In this document: one piece after another, positions 24,552 to 38,024 of the stretch
How the letters are laid out: each line of letters starts with the position of its first letter
Position numbering within the stretch: the first letter of the stretch is position 1
Assembly (NCBI GenBank): GCA_018398765.1
Contig: JAHBMJ010005912.1
Location: forward strand, 7,501 to 68,232
Length of the DNA stretch: 60,732 bases
From: Chromera velia
Lineage: Eukaryota; Sar; Chromeraceae
Direction: 5' to 3'
The notes under the pieces: model-generated
What the model was told of the DNA's origin: nothing
Database searches by the model: none
What the model saw: the letters and a program-made list of their open reading frames with translations, nothing else
Program-made: the position numbers and the translations under genes

Positions 24552-26883
24552 TGTGTGGACGGATGGAGAAACATGCAGTTTGGTGAATCGGATCAGCGAG
24601 TCCTGTGAATCTGTGTTGCCTCGAGTCATTCCCTGGCGGGTGAGGGGAATCCTGGGGGGTCTTTTCCACGCATTCCGGGATCCTGACAGCGTCGACGAGA
24701 AGGTTCGTTCGTTCGTTGGTTGACTGGTTGGGTGGATGGTTTGTTCGCTGCATCGTTGGCGCGCGTGATTGAGCTCAATCACGATGATGATTTGCAGCAG
24801 TCATGAAAAGTGAAGCTGTCATGCCTCCTGTTCCATCAGAGCCCTGCACGGAAGTGACAGGGGAACAAAAGAAAAAGAAGTCTGTCTGTTTGGACAATCA
24901 ATCTATCATGTGATCAGCACCAGCAAGAGAGAGAGGGGCGAAGAAGAATTCATTTTCCGAGCATGGCCACCCTACTTCGCCGTTTCTCTTCACCCCCTTT
25001 TTTCTTTCGAGAGGATTGAGGAGACGGTTTCCCTCCGTTTCAAGACTGCCCAAATGCATTGTCCATCCCTCGATCCCCTTTCTGGAAGCAGACCGAGCTC
25101 CCCGTTGCGATCGACCCAATCAGCGTGAACATCACAGACTTCCAATCGAGGGCGTTCGCAGTCTCCAAAGTCTATCTGGAAATTCATAAGTCAGCATGCA
25201 GCCAGGAAGACACGCAGACAGACAGACAGGCAGGCAGGCAGGCAGGATGGATTCATGAATGAATGAATGCATGAACAATGAGTGAATGAATGAATGAATG
25301 AATGCATGAACAATGAGTGAATGAATGAATGCATGAATAATGAGTGAATGAATGCATGAATGAAGTGTCGATCCGGTGACGTCACCATTTCATTCATTTT
25401 CTGTCTTTGGGTCCCTGGGCATCGAAGGGGTATCTAGATGTAGTTGTCTGTTCAGTCTGTTTGTAGTTCAGTTGCATGGGTTCTCCCCTTGTCCCACATT
25501 TTGTTTTCAGACTGGAGAGCGGCAGCAGGCAAGACGGACGCCTTTCTTTTTGTTTGCATAAAGACTGGCAGGGAAGGAAGGACACACGATTTGGATTTTG
25601 AACAAATGACGACGAGGAGGGACAGAGGAAACAAAAGGCTTGGAACAGCAGAAGCACGATCGTCAACTTCTTCGTACTCATGCCCCACGTGAGATAAGAA
25701 CCGGGCGCACTGTGTGACCAAATCTCTAGAGTTGATCTGAATGAGGAATCATGACAGCACATATATTGTCTGTATGTTTAAACGCAGCGTTACCGTCACC
25801 CCTCGAGCAATCGCGCGGTTTCGAAGGAGGGCGCTTCTTCAGACGTGGAAGCAACTCGGGAACTGGACGAGGCTGTGGCCTGTTGAAGACGGGCCCATCA
25901 CCGATAAAAGTCTGGTCGGTCGGTTCATGAGAATATTCCTGTGGGGGCAAACGAACATTCTCTTTGATGTTGTTTTGGTCATTTTGGACAGGGAAAAGAC
26001 GGTTTTTCTTTCGTCTCCATCCGTGGTCTCTGGCATTTCCTTTTCAGCTCAAATTCGTGTTGCTTGCTTTTCTGAACACCTTTGTTCCCACGTCCCTGAG
26101 CGGTGTTCTTGTTCCTGTGCTTGACTCGCTGGCGGAGGTGTGTGCGTGTGTGGTTGAGCGAAACAATGTTGCAGGTTGCACGTTTTGTCTGTTTGTCTCA
26201 ACTGTCTGTCTGTCCGTCTATCTGTCTTGTTTGTTCGTTTGTTTGTTTGTCTTTCTGCCCACCTCTGCCCCCCGGGTTTCCCTTCAAACACGCGTTACTG
26301 AATGCGGACACGATTTTGCTTGCATCCACTCATTTAATTCGATCATTCGTTAATTCCGCAGTTGGAAGAGGAAATCTTCGGAGGACCCTTTAACGTCATC
26401 TTGGCTGCCTTCGTCACCCCAAATGACATCGCCAGATCCCCGTGTAAGTCAAGAGACGGAATTTAAGGGAGAAGAAGAAAGAAAATATGTTCTGTCTGTC
26501 AGACAGTCAGTCAGGCAGTCTTTCACTCAGCTCTCTGAGGGAAGGAAGAAGGGATGTGTTGGGGCATGAGAGAAGAAACAGAAACATTTGGAAAGAGGGT
26601 GTTGCCCTGTCTGAGGAGGGCACGCGAAGTGTCTTGCGAAGACCAGAAGGAAATCGAAAAAAAAAGCCAGAGAGAGAAAGAGTAGGACAAAGATCCGACG
26701 GAGAGTTTTTGGCCTTACATTTCACCCTGCTTCCATAAGGAGGGGACCCCATGTGAATGTTCAAGTACACACAGAATTGCACGCCCCTTTGAACCCCCAA
26801 AGATTTTTCCTTTGGCGAGGGCCGCGACTGATGCACGATCGACAAAGGACCTCTGCCTCCTTTCTTTGGAGAGAGACAGTCAG

Positions 26884-26929
<46 letters not shown>

Positions 26930-27198
26930 CGCGCGCGTGTGCGTGTTTAGGTGTCCAACATTGAACCAATCGCATGCCTGCAGGGTTGAGGACAAAGGTC
27001 CAACTGCTGATAAATCGGATGTTGGACAGATCGGGATTTCAAGGTGCCGTCACGGTCTGTCTTTGTCTGGCTGTCTCTCTTTGTCTGTGCGTCTCTGCAG
27101 GGTTTCCTTTCATTCCTGTCTGCTGCCGTCTCTGTTCAGTTCACACTTTCTGAGATTCGGTGTGACAGGGGGTCAAGGAGCGAATAGGCATACCTCTG

Positions 27199-27258
<60 letters not shown>

Positions 27259-28473
27259 TGTGTGTGAGTGTGTCTGCCCCAATCTGTCTATCTATCTGAT
27301 CATGTATCCATCTTCGGCGGTTTTTCTCTCTCTTTCTATTTCAATTCTGATCAATCTGGTCCAGTCATATTGTGTCTTTGCCGATGCGCACTTGTGTGTC
27401 TACCTGTTTGCCCTCTTGGAGACGCTCCTTTCTTGCCTGTCCGACAAACTGGAGGCAGGGAGGGAGGAAGCAAGAATACTTTCTCCTTTCCAGTTCAGTC
27501 CAATTCCCCCCCTCTCTTTGCTTACATCAGTCACTCTTCTTGATTGATTTGTTTTTTTGGGGGCCCATTCATTCCCTCTCGCAAATGGCTCTGACTGACC
27601 CGACGGAAAAAGAACGCGAATGATCCACTGAGCTGCATGATGAATGAATGAATGAATGAATGAATGAATGAGTGAATGAATAAGTGCATGCGCATGCAGG
27701 CCACCGTGACAGACCTCAGTGTCGAAAACGACTGCTTTGTGGCCGCGGTCGACATTTGTGAAGTGGGAACGATCAAACGGAGCAATAAGTCAGTGCGTCT
27801 CTTTAATTCTCTCATGCACTCCTCTTGATTCTCTCTCTGTCTCCCTCTGTTGCAACGAAAGGGAAACTTTGTTGGCTGGCTGGCTTTCGTGGAAGGCAAA
27901 GCTCAAGGGGGAAAGAGAGGCTGGATGAAATTGAGAGACAGAGGATCGATTCTCTTTCCCCCCTGTCTGTCTGTCCTTGTGCGTTTCTCCACTTGTTCTC
28001 TTTCCTCCGCCCCTCCTGCCTCTGGTTGCTTCCATGCCTGCCTCCCTGCCTGCCTGCCTGCAGGGTAGAATTTCGGGTCGAAAACATACAAAACAAGGGC
28101 GGTCAGGACGTCCTCAGGGTGAAGTCAGTCAGTCAGCCGTTGGGGCGAAGTGGCTAAACAAAGCACGATCGAGAAATTTTTTGCTCATTGGGATGTGTGA
28201 GAGTGCAGCGCTCTCTTCAGAAGTGCACGAGCTTCATGATTGCGACGTTGGGGGATTGACAGTGACTGTGAGGAGCTGCTGTGAGAGCGTGCAAATTTTC
28301 AGCATCAATTGTTGTGGTCCACTGGAAGGACGCCGTATGTGCAAGAGAGGCGTCATGCAAGACTTAATTCAGTCAGTCAGGCAGGCAGCAGGTGTTCTTC
28401 CTCCTGGCCTTCTGCGAACACGTAGAAAGTCCAAACTTCCTTGCTTACGCGCACACACCCCTTCTCTCTCCGC

Positions 28474-28524
<51 letters not shown>

Positions 28525-29026
28525 TGCAGAGATCTGAAACCTATCGGTAATATGTTGAGGTTCAAATTCAAAGAGACGGTAAGTCGAGTCGCTTCGAGGT
28601 ACATGGGTTGCGCAGAACTAAAAAGGGCGGCTTGGTGAAGTAAGGAGAAGGGCCTCGAAGTATGAGCCGCAGGAAAGAAGGCGAAGGAAGGCAAGAGAAG
28701 AGGATTGAAAGGAGAGACAAAGAAAACCGGCGAAGGGAAAAGAAATGTCGAATGTGCAGCATCATGTCTCTGAATGACTGTCTCTCTCCCTCTTCTTCCT
28801 CCTCCCTCGCCTTGCCTCTTTCAGCAGTGACGTTTCTCTCTCTTCGTTACTGCATGCGTGTACTGTTTGTTGTCTTTTCTTTTTTGCAGGACATCTCGGT
28901 CGGAATCGGGCGAGACACAAAGGCAGACCTTCACTTCACCGACAATGGGGTGGGTGGGTGGGTGGGTGGTTCGATTTGTCTGTCAGTGACTGCATGGTCG
29001 GGGGCTGTCTGTCTCTCCGTTTGTCC

Positions 29027-29067
<41 letters not shown>

Positions 29068-29778
29068 GATGGATGGATGGATGGATAGATGGATGCCTGT
29101 CCTGAATTGCTTTCTGACAATATGTGTTTGGAAGGGCAGGCGCAAGAGGTGCATAGGTTAAATGAGTGCGTTCGAGGCTCTGCCCCTCAATTGTTCCTTC
29201 CATTTGATTATGTCGTTAGTCGCTGCACCGACGCGCTCTCTCTCTTGTCTCTCTCCGTTCTAAGTTTCACTCTCTGCTTCTCTTCACTCTCCGACAGTAC
29301 CGTGACTCCTGCTTTTCCTCCCTCCAGCGTTTTGTTTTGTTCTGTTTTTGCGAGGGAAGGAGGAGATAAGGAAGAGACCAACTATTATTCACACACTGTC
29401 TCTCACTGATCGATGGACGAAGGGACGGAGGGATGATCGGATGAGTACTTAGATGAGTAATTACTTGCATGCAGGTATTCGTGCTTGCAAAGCTCAAGCT
29501 GGCTGTGCCTGATCGGCGACTGGTTGGTTGGCTTGCTCGAGTTCTTTCTTCTCTGCATTGTTTTTTTTGTGTTTTCTGTTTTGTACGCGCCGATTTTCTT
29601 TTGGGATTTGGTCGCCTCATTTTGGCTTTCTTCTCGTTTTTTTTTTTTTTCGGGACCTTCTTCCGTCTCCTTGTAGACTGTGTTTAGGGGGACTGCAACT
29701 TTTGTTGATTTCTTGGGTGGCGCACGCATTGCCCTGACACGTCTCCCGGTCCAGACATGCATCAGGAAGGAATTTTGA
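22695..29778 (+). CDS. probable secreted glycoprotein, 513 residues, 14 exons; family unknown
   Basis: I cannot name the family. Exons: 22695-23129, 23635-23741, 24579-24702, 25092-25189, 25788-25914, 26048-26137, 26362-26443, 26984-27054, 27700-27788, 28064-28123, 28530-28578, 28890-28949, 29475-29522, 29677-29778. All phases agree. Residues 1-20 form a signal peptide ending near TVCG. The first 100 residues are Arg/Ser/Pro-rich. After that the chain is globular, with hydrophobic helices (LKFVLLAFLNTFVP; ESVLPRVIPWRVRGILGGL) and, toward the C-terminus, alternating strands (DISVGIGRDTKADLHF; VFVLAKLKLAVPD). N-glycosylation sequons are visible at NGTS, NGSE, NITD, NVTV and NWTR, consistent with the ER route. 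A lipid-binding, BPI-like fold is one idea to test by structure prediction; there is no motif proof. The weakest joints are the GTCTGT donor at 27055 and the last exon. Confidence 0.72.
23219..23254 (+). repeat. (GA)n microsatellite
   Basis: Pure GA run in the first intron of the secreted-protein gene; a (CT)n run follows in the same intron at 23398-23423. Confidence 0.9.
24195..24253 (+). repeat. (TGTC)n microsatellite
   Basis: About 14 units of TGTC in the intron 23742-24578 of the secreted-protein gene. A (TTTG)n(GT)n array follows at 24464-24556 in the same intron, ending shortly before its acceptor. Confidence 0.9.
25216..25365 (+). repeat. (CAGA)n(GGCA)n and (GAAT)n array
   Basis: Intron repeat: CAGA units, then GGCA units, then GAATGAATG units interrupted by GCATGAACAATGAGT phrases that recur about every 40 to 50 bp. 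Confidence 0.85.
26886..26943 (+). repeat. (GT)n(GC)n microsatellite
   Basis: GT run followed by a CG run, shortly upstream of the acceptor at 26983. Confidence 0.9.
29024..29092 (+). repeat. (TGTC)n(GGAT)n microsatellite
   Basis: TGTC units followed by GGAT units in the intron 28950-29474, whose own donor is the start of a GTGG repeat. Confidence 0.9.
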
Positions 29779-31256
29779 CAGGAAGAGAACAACACCAGAC
29801 GCATGCAGTCTATCTGTGGGCTGAAACGTAGGTGCCTTGTGATGTTGTCCCTTTGACTGTGTCTAGGTGCTTCGGGGACTCAATTTTCTCAAGCTGCATG
29901 GAGGAGTCTCTCTAACTGTAAAGCGCTCCGAGGAATGAGAGAAGAATTCGAGACACCTTTGACGAGAAAAAACATCTGGCGGCTATTGTCCTTGCTTTGT
30001 GTTGAACTCCATCTGTGCATGACGATGCATGCAGCCACAAGGAGATGAGGGGAATTTTGATTTCGATGTTGCGTACCTCTTCTCTACTTTTCTTCGAAAG
30101 TGAGTGAGTGAGTGAGTGAGTGAGTGCAAAAGGGCTGGCTGTATCGTTCGACTTGCGAGATGTGTCTGCCTGGTATTTCGTTCTTGCTCTGCATGCGTCT
30201 CCGTGTCGCACCGCTTTCTTGTCTGCAGGCTGTGCGTTCAGGCGGCTCTTCAGCCTCTCTGTAAATGATCCTCTTTCATTTACTTACACAAAGACGCTCT
30301 TCAGCCTCTCTGTAGATGATCCTCTTTCATTTACTTACACAAAGACGCTCTTCAGCCTCTCTGTAGATGATCCTCTTTCATTTACTTACAGAAAGACGCT
30401 CTTCAGCCTCTCTGTAAATGATCCTCTTTCATTTACTTACACAAAGACGCTCTTCAGCCTCTCTGTAGATGATCCTCTTTCATTTACTTACACAAAGACG
30501 CTCTTCAGCCTCTCTGTAGATGATCCTCTTTCATTTACTTACACGAAGACGCTCTTCAGCCTCTCTGTAGATGATCCTCTTTCATTTACTTACACAAAGA
30601 CGCTCTTCAGCCTCTCTGTAGATGATCCTCTTTCATTTACTTACACAAAGACGCTCTTCAGCCTCTCTACTCTCTGTAGATGATCCTCTTTCATTTACTT
30701 ACACAAAGACGCTCTTCAGCCTCTCTGTAAATGATCCTCTTTCATTTACTTACACAAAGACGCTCTTCAGCCTCTCTACTCTCTGTAGATGATCCTCTTT
30801 CATTTACTTACACAAAGACGCTCTTTAGCCTCTCTGTAGATGATCCTCTTTCATTTACTTACACAAAGACACACACTAAGACAACGAAACCGAGTGAAGG
30901 ACACGGTTTGACGGTGACCACCCTCACTTGAGACACATGAAGGCCTCTCTCCCGTTTTTTTCTTTTTCTTTCTCGCTGCCCATTTCCTTTTATGTGCGGT
31001 CCACCCCATGGCGTGCTCCCAGATCTCCCCCTTTGTTTCTTGCCTGCTTCCTTCTAAAGGGAAAAGAGGAAACTCGAAAACATTTGAAGCAGGTGGAGAC
31101 TCAGTAACGAGAAACACCGACTGGCAGCTAAGTAGGAAAGAAGAAAACAAAATGCTGCGGGCGAGAGAGACAGAGACAGAGAGAAAAAGAGAAATCGAAA
31201 GCGAGGGAGGGGGACAGATGTCTTTCGGATCCCCTACCTGTCTGTCTGTCTCTTTG

Positions 31257-31315
<59 letters not shown>

Positions 31316-33470
31316 GTGTGTGCATGAACGAGTAAATGCAGACGAATCAACGGTGTGCTGCTTGCGGGTCCTCGGGCTCCCGACGAGGTTGTAGGCGACG
31401 ACTTCGACGAGAGGAATCTCACAAAAGTCAAGCTGGGGACCGAGACGGAGACAGACACATCCGAACCACCACGATGACGCCAAGCTGCCCGCCTCGGTCG
31501 GCCGGCTGGCTGATTGAAGAGGGATAAGAGAACAGAAAGAATGAGAGAGAGGAGAACAGAATCTGTGAGAGAGAAAAGAACAGAAAGAATGAGAGAGAGG
31601 AGAACAGAATCTGTGAAAGAGAAGAGAACAGAAAGAATGAGAGAGCCGAATCCAGTCAAGCCGTCGGTAGTCAGCTAGCTGGACTGGACTGAAATGGTCT
31701 AATATCTATCAATGAATGCACCGTTTTTCTGTTCATTGTTTGTCTGTGTGTGTGTTCCTTTGCGAAAGTTACTCGTTCAAAAGAGCGTACGCCTGGAACG
31801 GCAAAGCTGCAAACAACGGGATGGAAAAATTTGGCGATTTTGTTCCAAATGGATCATCCACTTTTGAACTGAGTAGACACACGGACGGGTGGACGGACGG
31901 ACTACATAGAGACCAAAGGAAAGCATGTCAGAGTGACCCATCCAGTGAATTATTTATAATGATTTGTGGGACGAACCAGTTGACAGCAAAAGTGCAAGAT
32001 GACAATGCATGCCCACAGATCGGTCTTTTGATCGACTCTGCAGTCGCAGTTGATGAAAGTATCCCTTGCAGACCGACTGTGAAAGGTCAAATTTCAGAGT
32101 ATATCGTGGCAATTGGTGAGAGATGGACCAAGAGATCGATTGATAAGCTTGCTTGCTTGTACATTAATTCACGCCCGCAGGAGGTCGATCACAAAAGTTT
32201 GGTGCCAAAGGGGCTCAGGCTTAGCTCGCTGTATTGATTCTAGTATTAATTGCACGAGTCCGCATAACTTCCAACTTGAGTAAATCATGCCTTCTCCTAG
32301 GTCTTCTCTCTGGTACTTCAATTCGATCATGTACTATTTTTTATATCTACAGTGGTAAATACTAATTACTAATTATACGATTTTGGCTGCATTGAATTGA
32401 ATTGAATTGAATCAAATTGCATGAGCCAGATGTAGGCTACGATAGCGAATAGTGAATTGGGCGGACAGTGTTTCAGATTTCAGTAAATTTGCAAATATTT
32501 TCTTTTCATTGATCAAATTTTACAAAAGTAAAAAAAAAAAGAATCTGATCAAATCGATTATATTTATTTAAAATTATAAAATTCTTAACTGCAAAAAATA
32601 TAAATGAATCTTGCATCGAATCAATTTTTTATTCATTGTCATCATCATCAAATATTATTTAAAAAAAAAAAAAGTTATAAAAACATTTTTTTGTGTTTTT
32701 TCCCTCTTTATCTGTCATGCAAAGCCTAGTAAATATGACTAAATCACTATATAAATGACTTACATGGGAAGTGACTTAGACTTGCCTACGGTGCCTTTTT
32801 CTAGGCTAGCTTCTCTACATTCTATGATTCCAAAATTGAAAAATACTAAAATTTCAAGATTTAAACCTTAAGTGTGATAAAAAAAACTTCCGGTTACAAA
32901 ATTTGGTCTCCGTATACAATACATGCATGCATTGGTATACAAATTACTACCTGCCTCATTCTGCCAGGGTGTAGACACCGTCACTGTCGGCGTCACCCCG
33001 GCACAAAGAAGGTGATATGTGACTTTAACCGTCATCAAATACAAGTGCGACACGCCACAATGGTCATCATTCTTACATTCACTTCGAATGGGTACAGATG
33101 TATTTGTTCATTCATCTACTCACATCTATGAGGTCTCGGGGCAGATTGATCAGATTTCTGTACAACAAGGCAGCCTGTTGATTTCTGCCACTTCAAGGCA
33201 GATGCAACACTTACATTGATTGCAGCTTTAAACACTCCAATAAAAGCGTGCCAATTCATGCCTTGCAATCCCAATTGACAAGGGGCTTGGAGAATTTTCT
33301 TTGGCAAGCGAGTCCAACGAGCCGCCACTCATTCACTGAGTGCTTTATGCTCTGTTTTACCATGATTTCTTCGTTTTGACTATACAGTTCTTCATCCCAG
33401 CGGATCCGTCACCAGACTCTTGAAGACAACAAAAGGAAGTAAAGAAGGCAAGGACAACGAGGCGCTCTCT
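29779..33470. other. intergenic: minisatellite, simple repeats, AT-rich island; one doubtful ORF
   Basis: Contains the 51-bp minisatellite (30240-30870), CT/GT arrays, a roughly 53-bp tandem at 31530-31645 and an AT-rich island at 32240-33390. An ORF at 31716-32237 (plus, 173 codons) is not built of repeats but has no recognisable motif and no clear promoter. I treat it as unsupported. The two flanking genes converge here. Confidence 0.5.
30240..30870 (+). repeat. 51-bp minisatellite, about 12 copies
   Basis: The unit starts GACGCTCTTCAGCCTCTCTG and ends TTTACTTACACAAA. Copies are nearly identical; the variation is GTAGAT versus GTAAAT, plus single changes such as ACAGAAAG and ACACGAAG. Because 51 is 17 codons, eight units stay open in one frame (30120-30683). 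Two later units carry a 7-bp insertion that breaks the frame, which argues against a protein repeat. Confidence 0.9.
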
Positions 33471-35420
33471 CTACCGATTACTCAAAGCGCTGGGAGATCT
33501 CAGACTGGCCACACCGGGCGGACTGATGGCAGTGGTGGACCTCCGCGTGGCCCCCAGAGCGGCAGCCGCCCCTACTGCCCCCCTGCCCGGAGAGACATCC
33601 AGTCTGCTACTGCTCCTTTGGAGTAACATCGACTTCCTTCCCCCCACAGACCCTCCGCCCCCCCCCACTCCCAGCAGAGAGCGCGTGGGACTGCGAGAGA
33701 GAGTGGCCCCCCCTCCCCCCCCCACCGCAGAGACAGGCGACGTCGGACGGTCTCCCGAGCTGACCCCCAGGCCCGTCGTTCCGTCTCCCTGTCGACTCTG
33801 GGGACTCAGGGAGATGATGGACTTCACGCGGGTGCTGCATCCATCCATCCATTCATCCATCCATGCATGCAGGGATCGAATTAGGTGTGAATCGAATCCC
33901 TCGATGCATACGAAGCCGTTTGGAGAAAGAAAGGGAAACAACCACGAAGCGAAGCAAGAAACAGAAGAAGAAATCCACTCGCGCCCCATCTGACTAAGAG
34001 GGCCAAAGCCGCCAGCCAGACGCACAAACTCGAGACAAAACAACAAAGCAGGCTAGCAGTCGGGACCAACAAAGAAGCCACAGAAAAGAAAAGGCAGCAC
34101 AAATAGACAAGTAGACAAACAAGCATACCATAAGACAAGCAGAGAGACTGACGCAGAGACACAGACAGACAGAGACAGACAGACCGACAGACAGACAGAG
34201 ACAGACAGACCGACAGACAGACAGACACAGAGAGACAGACAGACAGACAGACAGAGACAGACAGACAGACAGACCGACCGACAGACAGACAGACAGACAG
34301 ACCTGAGACGGTCTGATGCTGCGAGAAGCGTGTCACTCTCCCGTAGGACTGCAGGAGGAATTGGGGGCAGAAGAAGCAAAAGTTGGTGGAAGGGGCGAAG
34401 GAAAGAGGGGCAAAGCGGCAGAGAAGAGACTGTTAAGAGCAAAAAAAAGCGAAAGAGAGACTCCAACGAAAAACAAAGAACATGCCCTTTCATAGACCAG
34501 CGGATGGAAAGAGCTCTGTGTCAGTAGGCACATCAAACATTCACTCCCTCTGCTCGGCTCCATATGAGGACATTCAAGTTGACAGAAGAGCGACCGACCA
34601 TCTCCCCCCGGTCTGCTCTGAGTGGATTGCAGAAGTTGTTGCAGTCTCTCCTGCAGGCAGGCAGGCAGGCAGACACAAGCATCTCGTGCAAAGCGCAGTT
34701 AAACCTTCGCTCAATTCTTTAGACAGACAGAGTTCACAGACAGACAGACAGACAGACTATATGTTTCTTCTTCTTCTCCCTCTTTTTCTTCATGAACACC
34801 ACAGACAAAAAGAAAGAAAGAACAAAGACAAAAGAACAGCACCAACAATCAAACAGCGTGGGCAGGGGGCCCGAAAGGTGAGAGTCAAGCGCCCCTTGCC
34901 TCTCCACAGACAGAGACAGACAGACAGACTACATATTTAGTCTTCTCCCTTCTTGTCTTCATGTACTTACAGACAAACAGAGAAGACAGACTTCCTGGAG
35001 GCTTATTCATACCAACAAGCAGGGGTTGACCATCACGCAAGCAGAACGAATGCATAGACAAAGACGGACAAGCAGAACGAATGCATAGACAAAGACGGAC
35101 AAGCAGAACGAATGCATAGACAAAGACGGACAAACAAAAGCAACTTACGTCCTCCAGCCTCTGCCGGTCTCTCAACTTCTCTCGTGCTGCCAGCGCCTTC
35201 TTCGTTGCGTCTTGTGCTGCCTGCATGTTGGCGAAGAGAGAAGAAGAGAAGACGCGAGCAAACGAGACGGAGTTCAGGAAGCAAAAGGAAATGATGCCCT
35301 CTAGGACGAGGCTTCGGTTTCATTCAATAACGAAAAGCGGCCCGCTTCTTCTGTGTATGTTCTCCCTCTCTCTCTCTTTTTCTCTCTCGCACGCACGCGC
35401 GCACGCACACACGAACACAT

Positions 35421-35458
<38 letters not shown>

Positions 35459-35491
35459 GCACGCACGCACGCACGCATGCATGCACACACG

Positions 35492-35532
<41 letters not shown>

Positions 35533-37986
35533 GCGCACACTTTTCTGGGCGTGGATCCACTTCTGCTCTCTCTCCGCACAGACTTCGACCCGATCTACAA
35601 ACATGCTGCATGGATCGTTCACCTTTTTCGTCGCGTGCGCCCTTTACCTCACCTGCACATCTCTCTCCCGTGCCCTCTGCAGCTCGCTCAGTTGCGTTTC
35701 CCTCCTCACTGCTGCCTCCTCTGCACCCTTTCGTTGCCTTGTCAGATCCTCCACCTGCATTGAGTGAGCACAGAGAATATCAAGAAGACACAATGTCAAC
35801 ATTCCAATCTGATGAGCAGAAAATTTACCTTGCTGTATCTCCTTTTGCCGTGCCCAATTTTCCACTTTCATGGCAAGGAGACCATGCAAAAATGACCTTT
35901 TCTGTCACAGAGAGGACGGACGCCTTCAGCAAAAGGGGCCGAGGAGGAGACGAAGCAGCCGAAAGGAAAGGAAAGAAACCAAACGAAAAAGAGAACAGTT
36001 AAGAAAGAAAATCGACGACTCTCGACGACTCACTTGCGAGACCAGTTTCCTCCTCGCTTGTCTCAAAGACTCCACCTCCCCTTGAAGTCCCTGCATGCAT
36101 TACACAAAAGTGGAGAGGCAAGGAGAAAAGTAGGAGCAAAATGAAGAGATTTGCCGGCAACGTAAAAAGAAAAAGGGCACAGACGGGTAGAATAGAAGAG
36201 GAACGAACGGAACATGCAGGCAATGATTGCATTAATTGTTTTTTCCCACACACACCGAGGAGGGGAAAAAGAGCACAACCTCGCACTTCAAAAGAAGGAT
36301 GAAATGGAAAATCTGCGCACAGACAGACAGACCTTCAGTTGGTCCCTCAGATCGTTGTTGCGACGCTCCGCGCTTTCCACCTGGGCTCTGCGAAAACGCT
36401 CAAAGACACACACACACACACACAGGGGAAGTTAATCAGACGAATCCCGCAACGACAACACAGCACGTGACGGTCAATTCGGACGAACAGACAGGCGAAC
36501 TGTTCTTTCCATCGTTTTTGGTCAAGAGGGAAACGAAAAAGGGATTGGAGTGGCATAACATCATCCGTTTTTTTTTTCAGACTGATCACAATGCCTTGAA
36601 AGCACCAAAATGGAGGTTTGACTCACTTTGTTTTCTCTGCCATCTCTTGCATTCTCTGCCGAGCTTTCTCTGTCTGCTTCTCGGCCTCCTGAATCATTTT
36701 GTCCTTTTCAGCGACAACCGTCTTCATCCTGCACATGCAACCCAGCATCAGCAATCATGAGACAAATCTGTGCTGTCGCCGTCTGCTACCAAGTCCTCTC
36801 TTTCAGATCGGTTCTGTAAAGCCAGCCCTGAAGTTCTTACTGATGCTCCCTTCATGAAAAAAGCGGATTGGAAAGGAGCGAACGGGGCAAAAGTGAAATG
36901 CAAATCACATAATGTCCCTTCGCCTCTCTGGCTCACTGATGCAAGCTGAGTCTCTCTCTCTCATGACGCACCTACCCTCACAGCACAGGAATCACACAAC
37001 GCAGGAACACAAGATCGCAGACAGCCGAAAGAAAACTTCTCATAATGACAACCTCGAACGACCAACAAGCTGACTGACAAAAGAAGAGCCCCCACCTCCC
37101 CCTCTTTCTCTCTCTCTCTCTCACAGCGAGGGGGAGAGAGAGAGCACAGAACGACTCACTCACTTGTTGTCAGCCTGTTTGAGGACGTGTAGCTCTCTCG
37201 CTTGGGCTTCGTGTTCTGCGTGGGTCTGCAGACGCTCATGACAGAGGACAGGGTGGCAAGGGACTGACTGAGAGAAGGGTCTCATGTTCCGATCAAAAGG
37301 TGCATCCTGCTCTGTCTGTCTGGGCTGTATCCACTTGCACGAGATCAAGTGTTTGTACATACGCGTGCCGGTCTGTGTCGGTACACAAAACGTACATCGC
37401 TTTTTCTCATCAGATTTCCTTCCACCCAAGCATGCGTGTGTGCATTTCCCTTTTTTGAGAGAGCCCGCCCCCTGATCGACCTGCAGTTCTTCCAGTGCGG
37501 TCTGCATTGTCCTCAGCTGTCTCCTCACTTGTTGCTCTGCCTCCTGACGAGTCATGTCGACAAGAAGGTCAGCCTCTTTCTGCACACTCAAAAAAAGGAA
37601 TTTCACAATGGAAATAAGGGCTTCAGGGGCATCAAAGGAGGAAAAAGAGACGGGTAGTCACATAAGGCAGATCCGTTTCTCTTGTTTTCGTTGACGAGTC
37701 AAATAATTTTGCGCGCAAACTACTGAGGGACCATCAAAGCACCGTTCTGCTGCAGATTTCAGGCCAAGAAACATTCCACGCTTCCATCCCTTTGTGTGGT
37801 TCGCTCCTGATTGAGAATTTCAAGCAGACTCACAGATTTGATCTTCCCCCTGACTGCCCCTCTGGCCGCCAGACTTCCTGATAGTTAACTGACTTTTGTT
37901 GTCATTGCCTTCTTCTCCAGAGCCACGTTCTCTTCCCCAATCTCCTCCATGTCCTTCATCGATTTGGTCAACTGCAAAAAGTGGAT

Positions 37987-38024
<38 letters not shown>

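Noticed and set aside
24088-24723. 211-codon plus-strand ORF through the TGTC and GT arrays
   Set aside because: Only its last part is an exon (24579-24702), as phases with the neighbouring exons show. The rest is intron repeat.
30240-30870. CRISPR-like or protein-repeat reading of the 51-bp array
   Set aside because: There are no unique spacers, the organism is eukaryotic, and two units carry frame-breaking 7-bp insertions. It is a minisatellite.
31716-32237. 173-codon plus-strand ORF
   Set aside because: It shows no motif, no splice-linked partner and ordinary composition, and it borders an AT-rich island. It cannot be told from chance.
35301-35763. Overlapping long ORFs on both strands around the CA/ACGC array
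   Set aside because: They are products of a dinucleotide and tetranucleotide array in an intron; real coding in this area is only exon 35754-35653 on the minus strand.
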